Positions 6,205 through 11,801 of a stretch of DNA of 12,918 bases are shown here, piece after piece. Position 1 is the first letter of the stretch; each line of letters starts with the position of its first letter. The position numbers were made by a program, and so were the translations under genes. Source of the stretch: JBBQZL01 sp038207745 (lineage in GTDB: Bacteria; Actinomycetota; Thermoleophilia; Solirubrobacterales; 70-9). The stretch spans positions 1 to 12,918 of the forward strand of contig JBBQZL010000061.1 of assembly GCA_038207745.1 (NCBI GenBank). The letters are read 5' to 3'. The notes beneath the pieces were generated by a model that was given only the letters and a program-made list of their open reading frames with translations, was not told the origin of the DNA and did no database searches.

Positions 6205-7085
6205 GCGGCCAGGTGAACGGCCGGCATGCCGATGATGCGGGGAGGGAGGCGGATGGCGAACGCCTCAAGCTCGGTGGGATGGCGTTGCGCAACGGCCTGC
6301 TGATCAATGGCCCGACCCACTGGGCCGCGGCCGTTCGCCGCGGGGACGGCTCGATCGAGATCGCGTCCGAGAGGAAGCCGCAGCTCGCACCCAGGTTGGC
6401 GGGAAGGATCCCCGGCGTCCGCGGCCCGCTGAAGTTGCTCGATGCCCTCGCGGTCCTGCCACTGGTCCGGCTGCGGATGCGCTCGGCCCGAATGCCCTTC
6501 GAGGATCCTCGCGTGCTCGCGGCCGTCGGTGCCACCTTTGCGATCTCGACCTTGATCCGGCGCCGGAACGGCGCCTCGGCTTCGCGCGAGATCGTCCTCC
6601 AGGCCCTGGGGCTGATGCCGGCGCTCGCCGCGTTGAGCGACCGGGACCTCGCCGCCTACCACGGGGTTGAGCACAAGGCGATCGCCGCCTATGAGCAGGG
6701 GATCGAGGACCCGGCATCCGTGCCCAAGGAACACGATCGTTGCGGCACCAACCTGATCGTCCCGCTGATGGCGCTCTCGATCGGAGGCAACGTGATCCTC
6801 GAGCGGGCGGTCGAGCATCCGGGCCCCGTCGCGAGGCTCGGCGTCACCCTCGCCGGCACCTCGGCGGCGGTCGAGATGTTCGCCTGGAGTGATCGAAACC
6901 ACGGTTCCGCCGCAGCGGAGATCTTCCACACCCCCGGCCGCGAGCTGCAGCGGCATTTCGCGACCAGGGAGCCGACCGCGGAGCAGCTCGAGATCGGGGT
7001 GGCGGCGCTCGGAGAGATTCTCCGGGCCGAGAGCGCCGCATCGGGCGGCGAGCCGCCCGCAGACCAGTTCACCGTCGCCACGTAG
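6201..7085 (+). CDS. DUF1385 (YqhQ-like) membrane protein
   Basis: 294 aa. Family signatures: GGMALRNGLLINGP (25-38, the GGQAVxEGVMMRGP box of DUF1385), a hydrophobic helix at 76-92 and another near 104-118, YHGVEHKAIAAYE (153-165), HDRCGTNLIVPL (178-189), a hydrophobic segment at 186-200 and one near 209-225, and ELQRHFATREPTAEQLEIG (split around residue 257), the conserved C-terminal box. The His, Cys and Glu of the HGVEHK and HDRCGTN boxes look like possible metal ligands; this is inference. The function is not established; YqhQ homologues are common in Firmicutes and Actinobacteria. The ATG overlaps the M20 stop (ATGA), implying translational coupling. The C-terminal 25 residues are a variable tail. 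Its TAG stop lies inside the TAGACT element of the next gene. Confidence 0.85.
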   Translation: MSGQVNGRHADDAGREADGERLKLGGMALRNGLLINGPTHWAAAVRRGDGSIEIASERKPQLAPRLAGRIPGVRGPLKLLDALAVLPLVRLRMRSARMPFEDPRVLAAVGATFAISTLIRRRNGASASREIVLQALGLMPALAALSDRDLAAYHGVEHKAIAAYEQGIEDPASVPKEHDRCGTNLIVPLMALSIGGNVILERAVEHPGPVARLGVTLAGTSAAVEMFAWSDRNHGSAAAEIFHTPGRELQRHFATREPTAEQLEIGVAALGEILRAESAASGGEPPADQFTVAT

Positions 7086-7088
7086 ACT
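7083..7088 (+). promoter_or_regulatory. -10-like element TAGACT for the epimerase gene, overlapping a stop codon
   Basis: TAGACT begins with the TAG stop of the DUF1385 gene and lies 8 nt before the ATG at 7097. The same hexamer is found ahead of the aldehyde dehydrogenase gene. It suggests an internal promoter, giving a near-leaderless mRNA. Confidence 0.4.
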
Positions 7089-7096
7089 CCGCGCCA

Positions 7097-7507
7097 ATGT
7101 TTGGACGCATAGATCACATAGGTGTTGCGGTCGAGGACCTCGACGCCGCAGTCGAGCTCTACTCGACCGGTTTCGGGATGGAGCTCGTGCATCGCGAGAC
7201 CGTCGAGGAGCAGGGTGTCGAGGCGGTGCTGCTCGACGTCGGCGACGGGCATGTCGAGTTGCTGGCGCCGCTTGGACCGGACACCGCCGTCGGCAAGTTC
7301 CTGGCCAGGAAGGGGCCGGGCCTGCACCATGTCGCCTACGCCGTGGACGACATCGAGGTGGCGCTCAGGCTGATTGCGGCCGCCGGTATCGATCTGATCG
7401 ACTCAGAGCCGCGGGTCGGGATTCGCGGCAGCCGGGTTGCCTTTCTGCATCCCCGATCAACCGGAAGCGTCCTCACGGAAATCGTCGAACCAGCGAAGGG
7501 GCATTGA
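7097..7507 (+). CDS. mce: Methylmalonyl-CoA epimerase (VOC superfamily)
   Basis: 136 aa, the usual size. It interconverts (2S)- and (2R)-methylmalonyl-CoA in propionyl-CoA metabolism, upstream of methylmalonyl-CoA mutase. The two beta-alpha-beta-beta-beta VOC modules are visible: IDHIGVAVEDLDAAVELY (5-22) with metal ligand H7, HVELLAPLGPDTAVGKFLARKG (about 52-73), GLHHVAYAVDDIEVAL (75-90) with H78, and SVLTEIVEP (124-132) with E128 as the last metal ligand. The conserved AVGKFL-x3-GPGLHH block separates it from other glyoxalase-like proteins. The mutase and propionyl-CoA carboxylase genes are not in the window. It starts 11 bp after the DUF1385 stop, with no Shine-Dalgarno, and its TGA overlaps the next ATG by one base. 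Confidence 0.92.
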   Translation: MFGRIDHIGVAVEDLDAAVELYSTGFGMELVHRETVEEQGVEAVLLDVGDGHVELLAPLGPDTAVGKFLARKGPGLHHVAYAVDDIEVALRLIAAAGIDLIDSEPRVGIRGSRVAFLHPRSTGSVLTEIVEPAKGH

Positions 7508-7725
7508 TGTCTGACGCACAGCGAGTGGAGGTCGGTTTCGAAGGCGGTCAGGTCTTCCCGATCCGCCTCGACACCCAGACCCTCAAGGAGCTCCGAAAGG
7601 CGCTCGAGAACGGCAAGGGATGGCTTGACCTCCACACCGAGGACGGCGTCGTCTCGGTCGACCTCTCCCGGGTCCTCTTTCTCCGCATCGCCTCATCCGA
7701 GAACAAGGTCGGGTTCTCGAGCTAG
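7507..7725 (+). CDS. Small DUF3107-like conserved protein
   Basis: 72 aa from ATG 7507, which overlaps the epimerase stop (TGATG). The protein is soluble: a beta hairpin (QRVEVGFEGGQVFPIRL, 5-21), a short helix (TLKELRKALENG, 25-36), then strands (WLDLHTEDGVVSVDLSRVLFLRI) and the ending NKVGFSS. The pattern of a strand, a helix, an acidic turn, then an I/L-x-Y/F-V/L-x-I strand and a final VGF resembles the actinobacterial DUF3107 family, but my match is from memory and not strong. There are no catalytic-looking residues; a small regulatory or scaffold role is possible. The one-base overlap means its translation depends on the epimerase. The hairpin at 7753-7789 follows 27 bp later. Confidence 0.75.
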   Translation: MSDAQRVEVGFEGGQVFPIRLDTQTLKELRKALENGKGWLDLHTEDGVVSVDLSRVLFLRIASSENKVGFSS

Positions 7726-7752
7726 TCGGTCCGCACCAAATGGCGCGGGCTA

Positions 7753-7789
7753 TCCCACCTAGGCGTCGGTATGCGACGCGTAGGTGGGA
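7753..7789. terminator. Large interrupted hairpin between convergent genes (probable bidirectional terminator)
   Basis: Outer arms TCCCACCTA (7753-7761) and TAGGTGGGA (7781-7789) pair over 9 bp; after one G/G mismatch, GCGTCG (7763-7768) pairs with CGACGC (7774-7779) around the loop GTATG. There is no U-tract on either side. Its place between the end of the small gene (7725) and the end of the minus-strand gene (7887) fits a shared terminator. Confidence 0.55.
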
Positions 7790-7796
7790 CGGTGGC

Positions 7797-7813
7797 AATT
7801 CCCCAGGGGATTT
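7797..7813. repeat. Short inverted repeat in the 7726-7886 intergenic region
   Basis: AATTCCCCAGGGGATTT: TCCCC/GGGGA around a central A, with AA/TT outside one mismatch on each side. The one-base centre is too tight for an RNA hairpin of its full length, so it may be a protein site or chance. Nothing else I can name is seen in this intergenic stretch. Confidence 0.3.
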
Positions 7814-7886
7814 GTGGTATCCCGAGACCACCCGAGGTTGACCCGGACCGGCTGTCCTGCCCGGCCGGCAAGCCCCGCGCGCCCGG

Positions 7887-8876
7887 TCAGCGGCTGGTCG
7901 CAAGAGTGGTCCAGAGGCGATCTTCCGCCTCCAGGACCGCGGCTGCGGCGGAGCCGACATCGGCCCACAGCTCCTGTGCGGGTTCCTCCGACTCGCTTGC
8001 CAGCTTGAATGCCCCTGCGATCCGGGTCCAGCCCCTGCCGGCGATCGCGGCAAGCTCCGCGGCGTCGGATTGCCCGGCCTCGGCGAGGAACCGCGAGTAC
8101 ATCGGCCGGAAGGCGCCTCCGCCAGTCCCGCGACGCTCGATCACCTGGTACGCAAACCGCGCGCACCATTGCCAGTCATCGGCGACCTCTGGCCAGAGCG
8201 GAGCCTCCTCGGCGAATCGCCTCACTGCCGGAAGCCCGGCGAACTCGCCGAAACCTGGCTCGAGCATCTCCCGGAAGGCCCGCTCGATCGCGGGGCCGAT
8301 GGCGAACCTGAGCGCATCGGCGTCAATGTCATCGCCTGTCGTGAACATGTTGCCCTCGAGCACGAACCAGGGGTGACTGCTGCGCCGGGCGCGCGCCAGG
8401 TTCTCGAGACTCGTGGTCTGGAGATCCTCGAAACCTGTGTCCGAGAGATAGGCGACTTCATCGTCGTAGCCGGCAAGAACCACTGCGTGGCCTGGGAAGT
8501 GGGCAGAGTTTCCATAGTGATCCAGGTGGTAGAGGTCGGTGAGCAGCAGCGCCGGCTCGCCGGAATCGACCGAGTCACGGGCGGCGGCCCAGGCCGTGTC
8601 GTCGTCTTCGAAGGTGCGCATCTCGAGCGCGGCGCCGGTCAGCTCGCGGAAGTTGTCCTCCAGCTTCGCGGCCCTGCCGTTGAACCAGCGCGAGGGTGAC
8701 GAGTCGGGGATCGTGACGTAGTAGAAGCAGGCGCCGGCGCCCAGACCAAAGGCCATCTCCTCGGAGATATCCACGCCTCGGAAGGCAAGCAGGTTGCGCA
8801 ATGCGGTCGAGCCGCAGTGGTTGCCCGGTAGATGCGTGTAGCCGGGCACCATCACCTGTCGCGTCGTCTCTTCCAT
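7887..8876 (-). CDS. BtrH_N/DUF4872-type protein with papain-like Cys-His-Asp site
   Basis: 329 aa. Residues 10-150 match the BtrH N-terminal domain (butirosin biosynthesis BtrH, an acyltransferase of cysteine-protease fold): GNHCGSTALRNLLAFRG (18-34) with candidate nucleophile C21, then FGLGAGACFYYV (43-54), HFPGHAVVLAGYDD (126-139) with H130, and YLSDTGFEDLQ (143-153) with D146. The rest, to residue 329, is a helical DUF4872-like half with WFVLEG, IERAFREMLEP, and a FRPMYSRFLAEAG-like stretch. In BtrH the domain moves an acyl chain from a carrier protein to an aminoglycoside; here there is no carrier protein or antibiotic gene nearby, so the substrate is unknown. It has no signal peptide. 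It lies 25 bp after the membrane-protein gene, same strand. A later ATG (M9) is an alternative start. Fold confidence is high, function low. Confidence 0.85.
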   Translation of the reverse strand: MEETTRQVMVPGYTHLPGNHCGSTALRNLLAFRGVDISEEMAFGLGAGACFYYVTIPDSSPSRWFNGRAAKLEDNFRELTGAALEMRTFEDDDTAWAAARDSVDSGEPALLLTDLYHLDHYGNSAHFPGHAVVLAGYDDEVAYLSDTGFEDLQTTSLENLARARRSSHPWFVLEGNMFTTGDDIDADALRFAIGPAIERAFREMLEPGFGEFAGLPAVRRFAEEAPLWPEVADDWQWCARFAYQVIERRGTGGGAFRPMYSRFLAEAGQSDAAELAAIAGRGWTRIAGAFKLASESEEPAQELWADVGSAAAAVLEAEDRLWTTLATSR

Positions 8877-8892
8877 CGAGACGCAAGTCTCG
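8877..8892 (-). promoter_or_regulatory. Hairpin between Shine-Dalgarno and start codon
   Basis: Minus strand: GAGGGG (8903-8898, overlapping the upstream TGA stop), 5 nt, then CGAGAC-TTGC-GTCTCG, a perfect 6-bp stem with 4-nt loop, then ATG at 8876 with no gap. Unfolded, the Shine-Dalgarno is 21 nt from the ATG, too far; folded, the distance shrinks to 5 nt. Confidence 0.5.
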
Positions 8893-8901
8893 CTGATCCC
8901 C

Positions 8902-9993
8902 TCAGTCGCGGGAGGGTCCCTCTGATCTGGCCCGCAGCTTCAGATACTCGGTGTGCCTGTGGAAAGTCTGTCGCATCTCACCGGTCAACTGGTCGAGAAA
9001 CTCATGCCGGTAGGTGGCGTCGGTGAGCATCGAGATCGTGAAGTAGAGGCCGGTGAAGGCGGCGAGGGCACCGGCGACGCGGATCAACTCCCTTGTCAGG
9101 ATCGCCTCGCGTCCGCCGAGATTGAAGCTGACCAGCACGTGCCCGCTTGTGTGGATCCAGCTATCGAGAATCTTCGCATCGACGGTGAGCACGCCGAAGA
9201 CGATGAAGAAGAGACCGACCGCGAGGCTGACCACGAGCACCTGGAGCGATTGGCTGACGAAGAGCACCAGGCCGACGTTGAAGCGCTGTCGCTTCTTGAG
9301 GGGCGGTCCTTCGCCGGCATCCTCCTCGATCCGGGCCACCTCAACCGGCAGCCTCGCAACCAGGAAGGTGACACCGAGGGCGAGGAAAAGTGCGATCAGG
9401 AGGCCTAGCGAGAGGTCATTGAGGCTTGCGAAGACCTGCCACATCTCCGTGGTCAGGAAGAGGATCAGCGCAAAGATCATCAGCAGGGGAACCGCCTTGA
9501 CCAGAAGCGCGAATGAGGACGCGAGCTGACCGAGAAAGCGGCTCATCGCCCACGAGATGATCGAGAGGACACCGAAGCCGACCACCCCGAGGATCAGTGC
9601 GAGGATGGCGATGTTCGCGAGCGCGGTCAGGGTCGCGATGCCCCAGTGGTCGCTGATCACGCCAGGCAAGAGCGCGGGGATGATCACGAACCCGGCCAGC
9701 TCCACCCACCCGACGCTTCTCGGCACGGCACGGAACGAGTCGCCTCTTGCCCGGTTGGAGAGCGCGATCGCCAGCAGCAGGATTGCAAGCCCGCCAAGTA
9801 CCGCCGCGATATTCGCGATCGTGGACCACTGGCGATTCAACACCACCAGCATCTCGCCGAGGAAGACGAGGCCGAGCAGCGGGACGGCGCGATTGAAGAT
9901 GTCGGCGGCCGGCGAGTAGTCCTCGATCAGCATCGGCAGGCCCGCCTTGCGAAACCCCTCCTCGTAGCGCTCGAGCTCGGTCACCCGACGCAT
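8902..9993 (-). CDS. Conserved actinobacterial multi-pass membrane protein, function unknown
   Basis: 363 aa with about eight membrane segments: residues near 37-53, 59-78, 97-114, 119-147, 165-183, 195-213, 240-269 and 305-323. The N-terminus (ELERYEEGFRKAGLPMLIEDYSP) and C-terminus (TDATYRHEFLDQLTGEM, then RQTFHRHTEYLKLR) are soluble and charged, as is one cytoplasmic loop (217-238) rich in Glu and Lys. The C-terminal box, a D-x-x-YR-x-EF-hhhhh-x-E-h pattern before a YL ending, is one I associate with an uncharacterised actinobacterial membrane family; I cannot name a function. No transporter or catalytic motif is visible. The start ATG at 9993 gives a normal-looking N-terminus; the open frame extends far upstream into the PAP2 gene on the other strand and is not used. 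It probably forms a transcript with the BtrH_N-like gene 25 bp downstream. Confidence 0.85.
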   Translation of the reverse strand: MRRVTELERYEEGFRKAGLPMLIEDYSPAADIFNRAVPLLGLVFLGEMLVVLNRQWSTIANIAAVLGGLAILLLAIALSNRARGDSFRAVPRSVGWVELAGFVIIPALLPGVISDHWGIATLTALANIAILALILGVVGFGVLSIISWAMSRFLGQLASSFALLVKAVPLLMIFALILFLTTEMWQVFASLNDLSLGLLIALFLALGVTFLVARLPVEVARIEEDAGEGPPLKKRQRFNVGLVLFVSQSLQVLVVSLAVGLFFIVFGVLTVDAKILDSWIHTSGHVLVSFNLGGREAILTRELIRVAGALAAFTGLYFTISMLTDATYRHEFLDQLTGEMRQTFHRHTEYLKLRARSEGPSRD

Positions 9994-10021
9994 TCCAACC
10001 ACCCGGGCGGACGGCCCCGCG

Positions 10022-10027
10022 TATCCT
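10022..10027 (+). promoter_or_regulatory. -10-like element TATCCT for the PAP2 gene
   Basis: TATCCT, spacer of 9 nt, then ATG at 10037. The 43-bp gap to the divergent membrane-protein gene must hold both promoters. For the minus-strand gene I see no good -10 at leaderless distance. Confidence 0.45.
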
Positions 10028-10036
10028 GCCCCGTCG

Positions 10037-10588
10037 ATGGTAAATCCCGACACCGCACTTCTGCGCCTTATGCGCACCCGTGGCCACACTCCGAAGGTGG
10101 AGCGCGCCGCCCAGGAGATCGCCCGGAGCGGCGAATGGGGCGCGATCTGGTGCGCTACCGGTCTCATTGCCGCCGCCGTGGATCGCCCGCGCCGGACCCG
10201 GTGGCTGAAGACCGCGGCAATCGGGCCAACGGCAATCGTGCTCAACTTCGGTGTCAAGTTCGTGGTCAGGCGCCGTCGTCCGGTGCTCGAAGGACTGCCT
10301 CCGCTCGGCGGCGCCCCGAGCTCTCTCTCCTTCCCGTCGGCGCACGCGACTGCCTCGTTTGCCGCCGCGACGGCGATGGGTCGGGTCGCGCCAGGACAGC
10401 GGATCCCGCTTCTGGCCGGCGCAAGCCTGATGTCCGTCACCCGCCCCTATCTCGGCATGCACTATCCCTCCGACATCGTCGCCGGCGCGGTCCTCGGGTC
10501 GATCCTCGGCCGCCTCGTCCCCGGCCTCGACGCCTCGGAGAGTGTCTCCCACCCGACCCCCTCCGACCGCGGAAGCGACCATGAATAG
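10037..10588 (+). CDS. PAP2 family (type 2 phosphatidic acid) phosphatase
   Basis: 183 aa. All three motifs of the PAP2/acid phosphatase superfamily are present: K-x6-RP (K74 to R81-P82), PSAH (100-103), and the TR-x5-H-x3-D motif (T135-R136, H142, D146), with H103 and H142 as the expected nucleophile/acid pair. Four or five hydrophobic segments (34-48, 60-75, 104-117, 124-135, 147-160) put it in the membrane. Relatives dephosphorylate lipid phosphates such as undecaprenyl or decaprenyl phosphosugars, or phosphatidic acid; substrate cannot be told here. The C-terminal ~20 residues are a polar tail. It is divergent from the membrane-protein gene and 99 bp ahead of ychF. Confidence 0.9.
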   Translation: MVNPDTALLRLMRTRGHTPKVERAAQEIARSGEWGAIWCATGLIAAAVDRPRRTRWLKTAAIGPTAIVLNFGVKFVVRRRRPVLEGLPPLGGAPSSLSFPSAHATASFAAATAMGRVAPGQRIPLLAGASLMSVTRPYLGMHYPSDIVAGAVLGSILGRLVPGLDASESVSHPTPSDRGSDHE

Positions 10589-10620
10589 TCAGCAGCCCGC
10601 CCACCTGCGACCGCGGGAGC

Positions 10621-10637
10621 GAGCGAGCATCTCGCTC
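10621..10637 (+). terminator. Possible hairpin terminator between PAP2 and ychF
   Basis: GAGCGAG (10621-10627) pairs with CTCGCTC (10631-10637) across the 3-nt loop CAT; TGGTTCTCT follows. Stem of 7 bp and a loose T-rich stretch make termination plausible but weak. Confidence 0.35.
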
Positions 10638-10675
10638 TGGTTCTCTGCGATCGAGCGGGAGCAGAGCAGTTGGGC

Positions 10676-10681
10676 GGAAGG
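10676..10681 (+). promoter_or_regulatory. Ribosome binding site of ychF
   Basis: GGAAGG, spacer TAATTC (6 nt), ATG at 10688. Unlike most first genes here, ychF has a true leader with a Shine-Dalgarno. Confidence 0.7.
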
Positions 10682-10687
10682 TAATTC

Positions 10688-11761
10688 ATGAAGGTGGGCA
10701 TCGTCGGAATGCCCAACGCGGGCAAGTCGACACTCTTCAACGCACTCACCCAGGGTGGAGCCCAGACGGGCGACTACCCGTTTACGACGATCGAGCCGAA
10801 TGTCGCCGTCGCGCAGGTTCCCGATCCCCGGCTCGATCAGCTGACCGAGTTCCTGAACAGCTCCAAGATCACCCGCGAGACGATCCAGTTCCATGACATC
10901 GCCGGCCTGGTCAAGGGTGCCTCCGAGGGCGAGGGGCTCGGCAACAAGTTCCTCGCCGCGATCCGCGAGACCGACGCGATCTGCCACGTGGTCCGCTGCC
11001 ATGAGGACGACGATGTCCCGCATCCCGACGGCAGGGTCGACCCGCTGGCGGACATCGAGGTGATCGAGACCGAGCTGCTGCTCTCCGATTACGACCAGAC
11101 CGAGCGACGCCTCGAGCGGGTCACAAAGCAGGCCCGATCCGGTGACAAGGCCGCGATTGCCGAGCGCGATTGGCTCGAGAAGGTCCGCGCGGCGCTTGCA
11201 GAGAGCAGACCGGTCCGCTCGGTGCCCGTCCCCGCGGGCGCACCCGAGGCCCCCCGGCAACTGCAGGCGCTGACCTCGAAACCGGTCCTGTACGTCGCCA
11301 ACGTCAACGAGGGCGACGGCGATGTGCCCAGGGCGGTCGCCGAGCACGCTGCCTCAGCGGGCGCTGTCGCGATCGCGGTCAGCGCCAAGATCGAGGGCGA
11401 GCTTGCCGAGCTCGACTCCGAGGAGTCCGAGGAGATGCGCGAAGCGCTCGATATGGATGCAACCGGCCTCGAGCGGCTGGTCCGTGGCGCCTGGGATCTG
11501 CTGGAGCTGATCACCTTCTACACAGCCGGTGAGGAAACCGAGGCTGTCGCCCGCAGTCTGCGCCGCGGTTCCAGCGCCTGGGATGCGGCCGGGACGATCC
11601 ACACCGACATCCAGGACGCCTTCATCAAGGCGGAGGTTGTGGGCTGGAGGGAACTGATCGATGCCGGGGGCTACAGCGGTGCCCGGGATCGGGGTCAGCT
11701 CCGGATCGAGGGCCGCGACTATCTGGTCGTCGACGGTGACGTGGTCACGATCAAGGTCTGA
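10688..11761 (+). CDS. ychF: YchF/OLA1-type redox-regulated ATPase (Obg-related)
   Basis: 357 aa, the normal size. Order of motifs: P-loop GMPNAGKST (7-15), switch I region YPFTTIEPNVA (30-40), switch II DIAGLVKGASEGEGLGNKFL (70-89), and a specificity region ANVNEGD in place of the NKxD motif of GTPases; this variant underlies the ATP preference of the family. A coiled-coil insert lies at about 125-205, and the C-terminal TGS-like domain holds ITFYTAGEETEA, SAWDAAGTIHTDIQDAFIKAE and the end DGDVVTIKV. YchF is a cytosolic, ribosome-associated ATPase involved in translation and stress responses. GGAAGG 6 nt upstream fixes the start. The AttH/CrtC-like gene follows after 40 bp but has its own promoter-like element. 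Confidence 0.97.
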   Translation: MKVGIVGMPNAGKSTLFNALTQGGAQTGDYPFTTIEPNVAVAQVPDPRLDQLTEFLNSSKITRETIQFHDIAGLVKGASEGEGLGNKFLAAIRETDAICHVVRCHEDDDVPHPDGRVDPLADIEVIETELLLSDYDQTERRLERVTKQARSGDKAAIAERDWLEKVRAALAESRPVRSVPVPAGAPEAPRQLQALTSKPVLYVANVNEGDGDVPRAVAEHAASAGAVAIAVSAKIEGELAELDSEESEEMREALDMDATGLERLVRGAWDLLELITFYTAGEETEAVARSLRRGSSAWDAAGTIHTDIQDAFIKAEVVGWRELIDAGGYSGARDRGQLRIEGRDYLVVDGDVVTIKV

Positions 11762-11789
11762 GCCGGGCGACTCCTCTTCCGGGAGGCGG

Positions 11790-11795
11790 TAGTTT
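11790..11795 (+). promoter_or_regulatory. -10-like element TAGTTT for the AttH/CrtC-like gene
   Basis: TAGTTT, spacer TGCGAG (6 nt), then ATG at 11802. No Shine-Dalgarno; GGGAGG lies 15 nt or more upstream, too far to serve this ATG. Suggests a leaderless mRNA independent of ychF. Confidence 0.5.
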
Positions 11796-11801
11796 TGCGA
11801 G

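Noticed and set aside
9416..10582. Long minus-strand frame across the PAP2 gene and the membrane-protein gene
   Set aside because: It overlaps two genes with clear motifs or membrane segments and encodes Arg/Gly-rich, low-complexity sequence. The other long frames at 6174-7097 (-), 9646-10584 (+) and 10589-11347 (-) were rejected for the same reason.
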